From: Reticulitermes speratus
Taxonomy: Eukaryota; Arthropoda; Insecta; Blattodea; Rhinotermitidae
Length of the DNA stretch: 64,000 nt
Direction: 5' to 3'
Assembly (NCBI GenBank): GCA_021186555.1
Contig: JAJKFL010000005.1
Coordinates: forward strand, 4,286,321 to 4,350,320
The notes beneath the pieces were generated by a model. That model searched no databases. It was given only the letters and a program-made list of their open reading frames with translations, and was not told the origin of the DNA. Of the stretch, positions 20,427 to 31,406 are shown piece after piece (position 1 is the first letter of the stretch; each line of letters begins with the position of its first letter). The position numbers and the translations under genes were made by a program.

Positions 20427-21384
20427 ACTAGAATTTCAGCCTGAGCAGTTGAAATGACGTTAAAACAACCGCTGTAGCGTAACTGTGTCTCTTGTGACGA
20501 GATGCAGAATGCTGCATCATGGCTCCTTTTGCCTAGATAATGTGCACGTGTATTTATCATGCGGACTGCAGCTTTGAGGTTATGAATGCTTTTGCAGTGG
20601 TTCGTGTACATTTAGCTGGCAGCTTGCTGTCACCGCTGTGTGACGTACGGCTGCTGTCTTCCATTAGACTGAGGGCTCGCGAATAGGCGCAAGCTAGTGA
20701 ATGCCTGCATTAAGTTACGTGCGCTTCTGCATGGAAACGCTTGGCGTCGCGGGGGGCGTGCAGGTGGGGGTGGTTGAGGGAACAGGCCAGCACAGCGACG
20801 TGGAAAGAAACAGGAAGAATAATAACTTCGCTGAGCAGGAGAGGGATAACAGGAAGAGGGGTATTAAATAACACAAACTGGATTGGTACAGAGACGGAAT
20901 TAAAAGAAGGAGAACGAACAGTAGAGAGATAAGAGCAGTAAATAAAGGAAGGTATGAAATGAAAGTTAGCGGAAGAGACGTTAAACCTTTGAAAAGAGGC
21001 GAATATTTTTTTGTCTTGATGTGCCTTTGATCATGGATGTGACGTCACTATGACAGTATCTTCAAGGAAGTTGAAAGAGGCTTTCGATTAAGTCATTTTT
21101 CCTTGTGGTGGTGCACTAAATTTAAGTGTTTGCGATGGCGGTCTCTTGATACTTACAAAACGCAATTAGTGTGACGTCCCTCTTGTTTGTTCGTGTCTTA
21201 GAAATGTTGAATACTTTGCGTCTCGTTCTTGGAATCAATGAGATGAAGGTATTATGGAAATGGGAAAGAATAATAGGATTGTATAAGTCTTCTTCCTTGT
21301 GTTTGGTTCCGCGTGTCTGTACTTGCTAAGCCCCGGTAAGAGTCAACTTGCTGCCGAGCTTATGATGTGAATCGTGACGCATAA
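20427..21384. other. No gene recognised
   Basis: Includes a purine-rich stretch at about 20750-20960; its 63-codon frame resembles nothing I know. No supportable feature. Confidence 0.45.
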
Positions 21385-21404
21385 GCTTATATGGCATCTA
21401 AAAA

Positions 21405-21668
21405 AGGTAAAGGTCTCCCTAGAACAGGCCATGAAGGCCCAGAAGGGGGGAGTAGACGTATATCTCTACTCTTTCTTTAACCCTGACACGAGATGGGGGT
21501 GGGTGGTCAACTCCACGCCCCGGCCGCTTTACCCCAGGGAAATAGGAGGCTGTGTGGGCCCCAGGACCGGTCTGGACGGCTGCGAAAAATCTCGCCCCCC
21601 ACCGGGATTCGATTCCCGGATCGTCCAGCCCGTAGCGAGTCGCTATACCGACTGAGCTATCGCGGCCC
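21405..21668 (-). mobile_element. SINE family E
   Basis: Good reverse copy. Tail CTAGAACAGGCCATGAAGGC, then GTGGTCAACTCCACGCCCCG, GGGCCCCAGGACCGGTCTGG, B box GGGATTCGATTCCCGG and head end CCGACTGAGCTATCGCGGCC. GCTTATATG occurs on both sides (21385-21393, 21671-21679). This single-unit tail is the reference for the 89-bp array at 818-1855. Confidence 0.92.
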
Positions 21669-21930
21669 ACGCTTATATGCCGTCTATGACGCATTATATG
21701 ATCAGGCTTATGCCGTGTGTTTGTGTATGTAAGTCTGTGATGTATTAATTACTAGTCGATAGACAGCGTCTGTCCCCTCGCCCCGGCCCCCTCAAAATTT
21801 CAGGGTACAGTTTTAAGTACATTATAAAGCCACTGTGTAAATTTAATATTAGCCCATATGTACCACAGTACAGTATATAATGAAAAAGTCCAAATGACTA
21901 AACTGATAATCGGGCAGCAACTGACTGCCC

Positions 21931-22200
21931 CTCACTGACATAATCTTCTTTCTTGGGGGGTTTTGTCTGTCTAATTTTTAATGAAACACGACGTTTCGCA
22001 AGCCGGCTCTCCTTCCATCTTCAGGCAATGAAATCACCTAATCTGTTGGACGCGTTAGACAGAGCTATTTCATTCACTAGGTCCACCAGATTAGGTGCTT
22101 TCCTTGCCTGAAGACGGAAGCAGAGCGGCTTCCGAAACGTCGTGCTTAATTAAAAATTATGCGATGGGAATATACCAAAAAATAAGATTATGTCAGTGAG
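21931..22200. mobile_element. Foldback element with two inverted hammerhead-like motifs
   Basis: Outer ends CTCACTGACATAATCTT and AAGATTATGTCAGTGAG are inverted repeats. Inside are a minus-strand motif at 21989-22030 and a plus-strand motif at 22106-22145. The copy at 53868-54850 shares the same ends and the GTCCACCAGATTAGGTGCTT segment. Confidence 0.85.
22106..22145 (+). ncRNA. Hammerhead-like motif H4
   Basis: CTGAAGA, extra C, stem II GGAAGC/GCTTCC with loop AGAGCG, GAAA, stem III ACGT, then a C at the cleavage position and GTGC. Stem II is a perfect 6-bp helix. Stem I is weak. The partner at 21989-22030 (minus) keeps CTGAAGA and GAAACGTCGTG but has lost most of stem II. Confidence 0.6.
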
Positions 22201-22437
22201 TCGTACACCGCCGTCAGAACCCTGTAGACCTGAATTACACTTACTACCCCTACTTTCTACCAAAAAAGTCAAATCATATGGTTACCACGAAACATAAATT
22301 AATAGCTAATGTTTAATGTTGCATTCCTGTGTTGTTTCCGAGTGGTACTAATTTCAGCTACATTGAATTTATGTCAAAGCTTTGCATCATTTCCATTTTC
22401 ATAACTCGTATCTTGCTAACAGTGGTTTACGTTTTGT

Positions 22438-22461
22438 GTGTAGGTGTGTGTGTGTGTGTGT
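22438..22461. repeat. (GT)n microsatellite
   Basis: GTGTGTGTGTGTGTG run; a similar one lies at 19336-19352. Confidence 0.9.
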
Positions 22462-22649
22462 CGTCTGTCTTTGTACCAGATTTCGTACTTTCAGCTGCAG
22501 TTATTCATAAAGTTTCGTCATAAAACCGGAAGTTAAACACACGCACAGAGTCTCTGTGTGGTTATACATTCTGCTACAGTTCTTCCTCGACAAAGTTGCA
22601 CGTTTATTCAAACGTCTGCTGTCTTAGAAAATTGGAACAGGGTGCTGTG

Positions 22650-23115
22650 TTAGTGCACGTTACTGCCGCTAGAGCGTAGTACTGTCGCTAGTGCACGTTA
22701 CTGCCGCTAGAGCGCAGTACTGTCGCTAGTGCACATTACTGGCGCTAGAGCGCAGTACTGTCGCTAGTGCACGTTACTGACGCTAGAGCGCAGTACTGTC
22801 GCTAGTGCACGTTACTGCCGCTAGAGCGCAGTACTGTCGCTAGTGCACATTACTGGCGCTAGAGCGCAGTACTGTCGCTAGTGCACGTTACTGCCGCTAG
22901 AGCGTAGTACTGTCGCTAGTGCACGTTACTGCCGCTAGAGCGCAGTACTGTCGCTAGTGCACGCTACTGCCGCTAGAGCGCAGTACTGTCGCTAGTGCAC
23001 ATTACTGGCGCTAGAGCGCAGTACTGTCGCTAGTGCACATCACTTGCACTAGAGCGGAATACTAGCGGTAGTGCACATTACTGCCGCTAGAGCGAAATGC
23101 TGTCGATAGTGCACA
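22650..23115. repeat. 38-bp tandem array with alternating variants
   Basis: About 12 copies of a unit with GCTAGTGCACGTTACTGCCG and CTAGAGCGCAGTACTGTC. Variants CACATTACTGGCG and CACGTTACTGCCG recur at intervals. The last two or three units are more diverged. AGTACT and GTGCAC palindromes recur in every unit. Confidence 0.93.
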
Positions 23116-23944
23116 ATAATGTCGCTAGTATCGCTCGTGGCGTACAAGTTCTCTCTGCCGTCATGTTGGTACTACTGACAGTAGAACACAAAACTGTAAG
23201 GATGAGTTAACCTCTAATTGCATGACGTTCTTGACATTTTTCATGAAAATATGCCGTTTGAACGAAACGTCGTTGGGCCATAGCTACACGGACACGTGGA
23301 CAAAACTGTCATAACCATTGTTTCCATATAGCCTCTAACAGATGTCCACAAATTTTCCAAAAATCTAGGGGCCAACTCTAAATTCTAGGCGCCAGAAGGG
23401 TGACGTGAAGTTCCATACTGAAGATTTGCAATTCTGGATTTATCCAACCTGTGAACCTCAGTGTTATTTGGAGGTAACTTCGCGGTGCGTGTGAACTCAT
23501 ACACAAATATTTATGTCAGGAAAAGAACTATAAATTATGATTTAGTTGGCCAGGCGCCCGAGATTTGTGAGTCCCAGGCCTGTAGAGCAGAAAGTAGCCT
23601 GAGAACGGCTTTTGCTGCGAACAAAGAAACATCACACTGTATGAAATGTGATACTCACCTTGATCTACTTTTGGTTTGGACTGTATAGGGCAGGATCAGC
23701 GAATCCGTGACATCGGAAACGAATTTGCTTGGCTCATCAGCACATTTGAATTCCTAATTATATTTTCATATGGAAACGAAAGTCACTGGAAGTCACAAGC
23801 AGTAAAGAAAGTCGCCCTTTACCGGTGCGGTATATGCTGGACCGACTGAACTGTTCTAGTTTTCTGCATTTATAAACAAAATTGTTTGTACCATTCTTGT
23901 ACCTTGATATTTCTGCTTCTTCTTATCATGTACTATTTATATGA
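23116..23944. other. No gene recognised
   Basis: Unique-looking; no supportable gene. Contains CGAAACGTCG at about 23259 but no hammerhead core next to it. Confidence 0.45.
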
Positions 23945-23945
23945 A

Positions 23946-24173
23946 GTAAGGCGTGGGTCTGCGGCCGCCCGCTTGCTGAGATTCCGGCTTCGAATCCCGC
24001 CGAGAACATGGATGTCCATCTCTTGTGAATGTTATGTGTTGTGAGGTAGAGGTCTCTACGACGGGCTGATCACTTGTCCGGAGGAGTCCTACCGAGTTCG
24101 GTGTGTCTGAGTGTGATCGTGAAGTCTCGATAATGAGGAGGCCTAGGCCCCCAAGGGGCTGTTGCGACATTGG
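23946..24173 (+). mobile_element. SINE family B, 5'-shortened
   Basis: Starts inside the head at AAGGCGTGGGTCTGCGGCC, keeps B box GGCTTCGAATCCCG, the CGACGGGCTGATCACTTGTC body and the tail GGCCTAGGCCCCCAAGGGGC. The front of the A box is missing. Confidence 0.85.
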
Positions 24174-24528
24174 AAAATTCATAATATTTATAAATTTTGT
24201 TACATTATTAATTATGGCCATTTAAATCGTACCTGAAATCTCCCACCTCCACCGCACCCCGGCCCCAAACCCGCCTCTTACAGTCCAGCATTCCTGCGGG
24301 CATCTTAAAAGCTTTGGCTGTACATCCCTACCATTTATTGCACTCGGTCTCCAAGTATCTGGTACAGACGTTTCATTGCGTTTCGCAATGCCCTGTCTGC
24401 AGCCATTAGTCGCCAGACAGTTTGATGTTCAATCAAACAACACTTATACACCGTTAAACTTTCTATCTTTCCTTTCTTAATCTGACGACTTCTACCTACT
24501 CACTGTAGGTGTAGAGATTACTGTTGCA

Positions 24529-24715
24529 CACGATCACACACTTTAGACACACCACACTCGGTAGGACTCCTCTGGACGAGTGACCAGCCCGACGCAGAGA
24601 CCTCTACCTGACAACACACAACACTCACAACAGACAAACATCCATGCCCTAGGCGGGATTCGAACCCGCATTCCCATGAAAGCGAGCGGCCGCAGACCTA
24701 CGCCTTAAACCGCGA
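24529..24715 (-). mobile_element. SINE family B, 3'-shortened
   Basis: Reverse copy from CACGATCACACAC through GGTAGGACTCCTCTGGACG to B box GGGATTCGAACCCG and ACGCCTTAAACCGCG, where a foldback element begins. Confidence 0.85.
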
Positions 24716-24717
24716 CT

Positions 24718-25065
24718 TTTTATTTGTAAACAAACCTTTATTTAAGCTTACTTTAGCGACGTGTTTCGGCTTATTTAAGCCGTCTTGAGGCTAACCTTCA
24801 TAAAATATAAAAATGTAAACGTTTAGAAATTACAACGTGTCTTTTATTATATCAGTCACAGGATATGAGATCTGAAGCTTACAATATGTTTCAAATAAGC
24901 AGTAAGCAGTAGTGTGGCGATCTCATATGCCATGATTGTCATAATAAAATGATCGTTGCAATTTTTATACCTGTTTGTTTTATGAAAGTTAGCCCGATTG
25001 TGGCTTAAATAAGCCGAAACGTGTTGCTAGATTAAGCATAATCAAAGGTTTGTTTACATAATAAA
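24718..25065. mobile_element. Foldback element with inverted hammerhead relics
   Basis: Ends TTGTAAACAAACCTTTATTT and CAAAGGTTTGTTTACATAAT are inverted. The minus motif at 24760-24795 has stem II GGCTTA/TAAGCC and GAAACACGTCGC but the core reads CTCAAGA. The plus motif at 24990-25025 has CCGATTG in place of the core. Both ribozymes appear dead. Confidence 0.75.
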
Positions 25066-25427
25066 GTTGTGCTTGACAGTGTATTACTGTCCTTTGACAC
25101 AAGCAGCACAACGGCATGTCATGTGCTAAGAAAATTGTCTCTTCTTCAGTATTTTCTCACTTTCGAAGTTCTACTAATGGAAACTTCGCTCAATCGCTGA
25201 TCGTGTCACGGTTTAATACGAAGCCGCGTTCGTCCCGTCAGAAGAGAGATGTACGACGGTAATGAAATGTGTATTTGTTGTTGACATGTGTACTGCATGC
25301 CTGTGCTGTAGTACATACACACGTCATTTGAGCAAACACAAGTACTTTATTTATTGCGTTTAGCTATGTCATTTAAACAGCGAAATAATAAAATAAAATA
25401 CCCTTTTAACACAGCTATTACTATTCC

Positions 25428-25975
25428 TGCCGATCCCAGTGGCCGCGCGGTCTAAGGCGTCGGTCTGCGGCCGTTCGCTTACTGGGATCGTGGGTTCGAA
25501 TCCCACCGGGGGCATGGATGTTTGTGTTGTGTTAGATGTATGGACGATAGCATGAAACATAAGGTGACATGCAGGACAAAAAGGACTTCAACAGTACAAA
25601 AATGGCTCAAAGGGAAAACCCAGGAATTAATACAAAAAAAAAATCCCACCAGGGGCATGGATGTTTGTATTGTGTTTGTTGTAAGGACGGTAGCATGAAA
25701 CGTAAAGTGACATGAAGGACGAAAGGATTTAAACAGTACAAAATGGATCAAAGGGGGAAAACGGGACAGGCAAAAAAAAAAAAATCCGCCTAGGTCATGT
25801 ATGTCTGTCTCTTGTGAGTGTTGTGTGTTGTCAGGTAGAGGTCTCTGCGACGGGCTGATCACTCGTCCAGAGGAGTCCTACCGAGTGTGGTGTGTCTAAG
25901 AAGTGTGATCGTGAAGCCTCGAAAAAAATGAGGCGGCCTAGGCCCCCAAGGGGCTGTCGAACCATTGGAAAAAAG
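25428..25975 (+). mobile_element. SINE family B, composite with duplicated middle
   Basis: A normal B head (GATCCCAGTGGCCGCG, B box GGGTTCGAATCCC). The segment from TCCCACC and GGCATGGATGTTTG through GAAACATAAGGTGACATG to a poly(A) run is then present twice, before the usual body (GATCACTCGTCCAGAGGAG) and tail. The copy at 31998-32848 has the same architecture, so this is a subfamily. Confidence 0.85.
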
Positions 25976-26121
25976 AATTACTGTTCATTGACTGATAAAC
26001 AGTCAGCCAATTAATTACATGTTTTGGCTTGAGTGAAAGCAGTTACGGTATTAGCCGCTAATATGGCGGTAACAATATATTTAAGAACAACCAATACAGA
26101 CATGGTATGAATGTAACGTGT

Positions 26122-26163
26122 TTAACCTGATGATAGCTCACTGGAGCCGAAACATGTAGTTAA
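26122..26163 (+). ncRNA. Hammerhead-like motif H6
   Basis: TTAAC pairs with GTTAA as stem I. Core CTGATGA, stem II GCTC/GAGC with loop ACTG (an outer A-C mismatch suggests an original GGCTC/GAGCC), GAAA, stem III ACATGT, then A at the cleavage position. No inverted partner is obvious. Confidence 0.6.
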
Positions 26164-26681
26164 TTTTTTTATTCTCAATCAGTCTATCAATAAAAAAAAA
26201 ACTAACTGTGTTACAAGGATATTTCTTCGTAATACTGCAAATAATATTTTGTTTGATTGCTTTTTTATTCGTAAGTTTTTCATGCAGTACTGAATATGTC
26301 TGCAAGTTAACAGGGTATAGGAAGGGAAGCAATTCGGTAATGAAGATTATAAACACTCCAGACATGCATCTTGTGTGGATGTTAGCTTCCAGCCATTCTC
26401 TAGCCTACATTAGACTTCCTCCCATTCACGTATATGTGAGTTATTGTTTAACTTCCTGTAATAAGTAATCAACATGTAGTGGATGAACGGAATTCTGAGG
26501 TGAAGACACTAGCGCCACGTAAGAGGCCTGTGTGTTTCTTTAATGATGCAGGGTGATAACAGATCTTTAAAAAGTATGGAACTTTTGTTAAAGAGTTTTC
26601 TTAACCTGTGAAAGAAATGCTTGGTGGTTGTCAGAAAATGTTACTGTTCTTCTAAGTGTAGCTGGAACTACGAATGTGAAA

Positions 26682-27640
26682 TTTTGTATGCGAATGTAGT
26701 ACATACATCGATATATGGAATATTGTACGTAAGTCAGGAGTTTAAAACATTGTGATTTTGTATGCGAATGTAGTACATACATCGATATATGGCATATTGT
26801 AGGTAAGTCAGGAGTTTAAAACATTGTGATTTTGTATGCGAATGTAGTACATACATCGATACATGGAATATTGTACGTAAGTCAGGAGTTTAAAACATTG
26901 TGATTTTGTATGCGAATGTAGTACATACATCGATATATGGAATATTGTACGTAAGTCAGGAGTTTAAAACATTGTGATTTTGTATGCGAATGTAGTACAT
27001 ACATCGATACATGGAACACTGTACGTAAGTCAGGAGTTTAAAACATTGTGATTTTGTATGCGAATGTAGTACATACATCGATATATGGAATATTGTACGT
27101 AAGTCAGGAGTTTAAAACAGTGTGATTTTGTATGCGAATGTAGTACATACATCGATATATGGCATATTGTACGTAAGTCAGGAGTTTAAAACATTGTGAT
27201 TTTGTATGCAAATGTAGTACATACATCGATACATGGAATACTGTACGTAAGTCAGGAATTTAAAACATTGTGGTTTTGTATGCGAATGTAGTACATACAT
27301 CGATATATGGAATATTGTACGTAAGTCAGGAGTTTAAAACATTGTGATTTTGTATGCGAATGTAGTACATACATCGATATATGGAATATTGTTCGTAAGT
27401 CAGGAGTTTAAAACAGTGTGATTCTGTATGCAAATGTAGTACATACATCGATATATGGAATATTGTTCGTAAGTCAGGAGTTTAAAACATTGTGATTTTG
27501 TATGCGAATGTAGTACATACATCGATATATGGAATATTGTACGTAAGTCAGGAGTTTAAAACATTGTGATTTTGTATGCGAATGTAGTACATACATCGAT
27601 ATATGGAATATTGTTCGTAAGTCAGGAATTTCAAACATTG
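26682..27640. repeat. 74-bp tandem array
   Basis: About 13 copies of a 74-bp unit with TTGTATGCGAATGTAGTACA, TACATCGATATATGG and GTAAGTCAGGAGTTTAAAAC. Copies differ at a few positions (ATATGG or ACATGG, GTACGT or GTTCGT). High identity points to recent homogenisation. Confidence 0.95.
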
Positions 27641-28166
27641 TGACTGTACAAAACTTTGAGTAAAGTCCAACAAATTAGCGCAGACAGGATCTCTCGCCTC
27701 TGAAGAGAACAACAGAAATGACTAATTGCATGAATGCATTTGCAGTTTCTGAATACAGCATATTGTCATTCAATGCCCATCGAGCGAGCCGTGCCAACCA
27801 ACAGACGAGCTAAATTACAATTTCTTGTTGGACTGAATCGATGTTTAGGGCTGTTGGAAAGTATGGTCTTTCAGGAAGCCCGAAAATCAATGTGTGTGTT
27901 CCAATTTGTCATTTCTGCCCATTGTTGTGTAGTCGTAGGATGTCAAAACCCCTGTTATGTAACGTTTTGACACAGATTTTAAATTGTTATTGTTTGAAGT
28001 TTATTACCGGAATGAAGCTCTTAAATTTATGACTGTTATGGCATATATTTCTGATATGGCCCTTTGTATTATGCGTGTAGTCCACACTGTGCTGGTGTAA
28101 TATTTTGTCTTCGGTTCCTGTTGAGAAAAATTAAATTTTATTCTGCTTATAGACTTGTAAAACGGT
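27641..28166. other. No gene recognised
   Basis: Unique-looking; a 78-codon frame at 27734 has no recognisable features. Confidence 0.45.
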
Positions 28167-28501
28167 CAATGTATTCAATTTGTTATACCAATTAAATGTA
28201 TATTATGAATTACGTATGACTGTTAAACACGTAGCTGCGACGTGCAAGCATACTGTCTTTAGGGAGCCCAATGTGCCAGGTTTAAAACCAACTGCCAGTG
28301 ATAAGCTATTATTTACAAGGTTCCACAGTCTGTGGTACCTTGTAAATAGTGGCTTGTCACTGGCAGTTGGTTTTAAACCTGGCATATTGGGCTCTCTGAA
28401 GACGGTACGCTTGTGCCGAAACATGTCGCAGCTACGTGTTTAAAACTCATATGTAACTAGTAATGTGCATTTAGTTGGTATAGTAAATTGAATACATTGA
28501 T
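28167..28501. mobile_element. Long foldback element with hammerhead
   Basis: Inverted arms extend inward from TCAATGTATTCAATTTG and CAAATTGAATACATTGA-like ends to a centre near 28325. The inner arm strings CCAGGTTTAAAACCAACTGC and GCAGTTGGTTTTAAACCTGG pair perfectly. The right arm has a well-formed motif at 28396-28432. The equivalent left-arm motif has lost the stem II 3' side and GAAA. GTGCATTTAGTTGGT is the family end. Confidence 0.85.
28396..28432 (+). ncRNA. Hammerhead-like motif H7
   Basis: CTGAAGA, extra C, stem II GGTAC/GTGCC (one G-U) with loop GCTT, GAAA, stem III ACATGT, C at the cleavage position, then GCAGC, which can pair imperfectly with upstream GCTCT. Confidence 0.55.
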
Positions 28502-28757
28502 CAAGAAATGCACAGATTAGACAACTGTAAAATAATTGTAAAGAGGTGTTCTGTCATTCGGGTCCATTTTAAAACCACAGCATTCGTTCCTACAAAATAT
28601 GTGTAATTTCGGGTATTCGGGGTTCAGAAATTGTTGAACACAGGGCTTGACAAATCCCGGTGGCACCAACCGCCATTTCGCCTACAAATTTTTTTCGCAA
28701 CGCCTAGTGTTTTCGAGAGTAATTATTTTTGGTTTATATGTGTTTTATGTTTTGTTT

Positions 28758-29011
28758 CCTTGACACCCACAGTCCGGCACTTGACACCCACAGTCCGGCA
28801 CTTGACACCCACAGTCCGGCACTTGACACCCACAGTCCGGCACTTGACACCCACAGTCCGGCACTTGACACCCACAGTCCGGCACTTGACACACACAGTC
28901 CGGCACTTGACACCCACAGTCCGACACTTGACACCCACAGTCCGGCACTTGACACCCACAGTCCGGCACTTGACACCCACAGTCCGGCACTTGACACCCA
29001 CAGTCCGAAAC
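28758..29011. repeat. 21-bp tandem array
   Basis: About 12 copies of TTGACACCCACAGTCCGGCA plus C. Because 21 is a multiple of three and the unit has no stops, forward and reverse frames all stay open, giving LDTHSPA, TPTVRHL or VGVKCRT heptads. These are artefacts, not proteins. Confidence 0.96.
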
Positions 29012-29227
29012 TTGTTCCGCAGAAATGCTCGTCTCCGACAGCAGGCCGTGTGAACTCGAAAGTTTTGTTTAGCGGCCATCTGCAGTCGAGTGCGGTGTCC
29101 ATTTTGTTGCAGCACCGTTAAGTGGCGCGAAATGTGAGCTGATTACAAAATGGCGCGCCATTCCACGCGGATCATATACATACCGTACTGGGAAAATATT
29201 CTAAACAGAAAAGTCGTCCCTATTTAC

Positions 29228-29260
29228 GCCTTGAAGGCATATAGCGGCAGTAGAGGTATA
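29228..29260 (-). mobile_element. SINE family E tail fragment (left of LINE insertion)
   Basis: GCCTTGAAGGCATATAGCGG then AGTAGAGGTATA matches the E tail; it resumes at 29515 after the LINE. Confidence 0.7.
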
Positions 29261-29514
29261 ACTAACTACCCAACTAACTCCATGGAGCAGAGTCCTTCCT
29301 GAGAAGCTAACAATTTCTCAGCCAGTCAAGACATTCCCCACATTTTATGGAACCCGAAAGTCCATCACCGCACTCACAAGAGCCCGCAACCTGTCCCTAT
29401 CCTGAGCCAGAGCAATCCATTCCATGCCTCCCCATCCCACTTCTTGATCCATTTTAATATTATCCTCTCTTTACAAAAGGTCTCCCCACCTAAACCCTGT
29501 ATGAATCTCTCGGG
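29261..29514 (-). mobile_element. LINE 3' fragment inserted in SINE E
   Basis: 5'-truncated LINE 3' end (tail side ACTAACTACCCAACTAACTC, then CCATGGAGCAGAGTCCTTCC and CCTGAGCCAGAGCAATCC). It is flanked by perfect 12-bp repeats AGTAGAGGTATA at 29249-29260 and 29515-29526, a target-site duplication. Confidence 0.88.
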
Positions 29515-29628
29515 AGTAGAGGTATAGCTCCACTTATTCTTAACCTCGTCACTTTATGGAAGTGAGTGATTAACTTCACGACCCAGTCGTTTTACACCCG
29601 GAAAGAACCCCGGTACCCATGAGAAAAT
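29515..29628 (-). mobile_element. SINE family E fragment (right of LINE insertion)
   Basis: AGTAGAGGTATAGCTCCACT, TTCTTAACCTCG, ATTAACTTCACGACCCAG and CCCCGGTACCCATGAG follow the E order in reverse; the head is absent. Confidence 0.7.
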
Positions 29629-29651
29629 ATTGTCTGGCACCTAAATAAATA

Positions 29652-29836
29652 CAGTCTAACCCGGTTATAACGACATCGATTTAAGCGACACCTCGTCTAT
29701 AACGTCAGATGTTCAGTTGTACTAATTAATTCCTCACTGTTAGCCATAACATTATATTGCTCGGTTATAACGACACTCGTTTATAATGACACAAAGTATT
29801 CAGTCCCTTTCGTGACGTTATAACCGAGTTCGACTG
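29652..29836. mobile_element. 185-bp MITE (pogo-like), copy 1
   Basis: Ends CAGTCTAACCCGGTTATAAC and GTTATAACCGAGTTCGACTG are inverted repeats, with internal GGTTATAACGACACTCG. The 5' flank is TA; the 3' flank is CG. Inverted copy at 56142-56324. Confidence 0.8.
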
Positions 29837-30413
29837 CGTTTGTACTGATTCAAATAAACGTTTGGTCATGCCCAGGCTTTACAACAGGGTACTTCATGAA
29901 CATGTAATTCCTTGTGATAAAATGTGTAGAACTGTGTCTGACGTGCGAGACTCAGAGGCTGTTTAACAACACGCAGTTCCGTCTTTGTCACAAGTAGCTC
30001 TTCATTTACAACAAGCACAGAGTCCTTGGAATTTCAGAGAGAGAATTTTGCGGCTGTCAAAATCGTAATTGAATTAGCAGCGCAAAATGTATTCAGAAAA
30101 GAATTTCTGTGCACGTGCGATTTTTTTTTTTTTTTTTTTTATAAAAGCGATATTCGTCCAAAACGCCGTGTTCAGATGTGGCTGTACGGACAGACGGACA
30201 CGTTTGTATAGAGATACTTTAAGCAAGCTTACAGAATAACAATGTCAATTTATCGGACCTGCTGTGTGACTGTACATTATGAATGGGTTTCTGGCAGAAG
30301 TGGACACTGTAATATTGACTCGGCACGCCTTTCAATACAGTTTAATGCTGCCATCTTTTGCTCATATTCATAACTACTGCCAACAATTTTATATTGCTGT
30401 CACAGTGCATTTT
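29837..30413. other. No gene recognised
   Basis: Contains a poly(T) run at 30120-30140. No gene or repeat family recognised. Confidence 0.45.
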
Positions 30414-30844
30414 CACTAATTCAATTTATTTTATTTACACCAACTAATGCACACGTAAAACCATTTTTTTGTAGCTTTTATTGTAAATTGTCACCCCTAC
30501 AAGTGTTTCGATCCTCGGATCATCAGGTTTTTTTTAAAAAAAGCCACTATCACTTCAATTACATATTTTGAAGGGTCCAATAGCACTCATGTCTTAACTT
30601 ATAAATCATAAGTTTTAGTGTTTTATGAATTTTAAAATTCAGATATTTAAAACTAAATATTAAGACACGAGTGCTATTGGACCCTTCAAAATATGGAATT
30701 GAAGTGATAGTTGCTTTTTAAAAAAACCCTAGTGATGAACCGAGGATCGAAACACGTGTAGGGGTGACAATTTACAATAAAAGCTACAAAAAAATGGTTT
30801 TACGTGTGCATTAGTTGGTGTAAATAAAATAAATTGAATTAGTG
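30414..30844. mobile_element. 431-bp foldback element, arms about 190 bp
   Basis: Ends CACTAATTCAATTTATTTTA and the reverse at 30825-30844, with ACCAACTAATGCACACGTAA inside. Arms remain pairable to beyond TTGAAGGGTCCAATAGCACT. Damaged hammerhead motifs sit in both arms: minus 30493-30528 (CTGATGATCCGAGGATC then GAAACAC) and plus 30728-30765 (CTAGTGATGAACC). Confidence 0.88.
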
Positions 30845-30996
30845 CCAACAAATTTGGCTCTTATCTTACATAACAATGGGATACACCTGGTGTAACAAAG
30901 CACATATTCATTTAAAGAACGGACCGCCACCCAATACATGAATAGTACCGCTTAGCCTCTGTCACGGTTATTTTTCTTTTATTATAAAATTAATAT

Positions 30997-31390
30997 GTCG
31001 ACCTCGGTGGACTAGTGGTTAGCGTGCTCGCCACTGGACCCAAGGTTCGCGGGTTCGATCCCGACCGAGGTCGATGGAAATCCGGAGCACCACTTCCTTC
31101 GGAGGGGAAGTAAAGCCGTCGGTCCCATGTCGTAGATTTACGGCATGTAAAAGAACCTTACGGGCATGAATAAAAATGTTGCGTAAGCCAAATTGCCTCC
31201 ATTTCTCATCCAAGTCTCCTGACTGCCTGCCAGATGGCTCTGGCGTGCACATCAGGATCGATAGAACACTAAGCGCGGCTAGCTGGCCGGTCACCAGCTG
31301 CCATGAATGCGCATGACTTAGTAACCTCGACAAGAGGAGGCAAGAGGAGGCCCAGGCCCATACAGGGCTGTTGAGCCAAGAATTATTATT
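30997..31390 (+). mobile_element. SINE family D
   Basis: Full-length copy. Acceptor-like GACCTCGGT and ACCGAGGTC bracket a tRNA-like head with A-box TGGACTAGTGGTTAGCGTG and B box GGGTTCGATCCCG. Then come CACCACTTCCTTCGG, CATGTAAAAGAACCTTACGG and a (ATT)n tail. Flanked by perfect 16-bp repeats ATTATAAAATTAATAT at 30981-30996 and 31391-31406. Confidence 0.95.
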
Positions 31391-31406
31391 ATTATAAAAT
31401 TAATAT

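Noticed and set aside
20741-20932. Purine-rich 63-codon frame as a host exon
   Set aside because: No splice sites in the right places, no recognisable motif, and composition alone explains the open frame.
23259-23275. Hammerhead relic at CGAAACGTCGTTGG
   Set aside because: Only the GAAACGTCG string; no core or stem II nearby.
28723-29121. Proline/threonine heptad-repeat proteins on both strands
   Set aside because: Artefact of a stop-free 21-bp tandem repeat.
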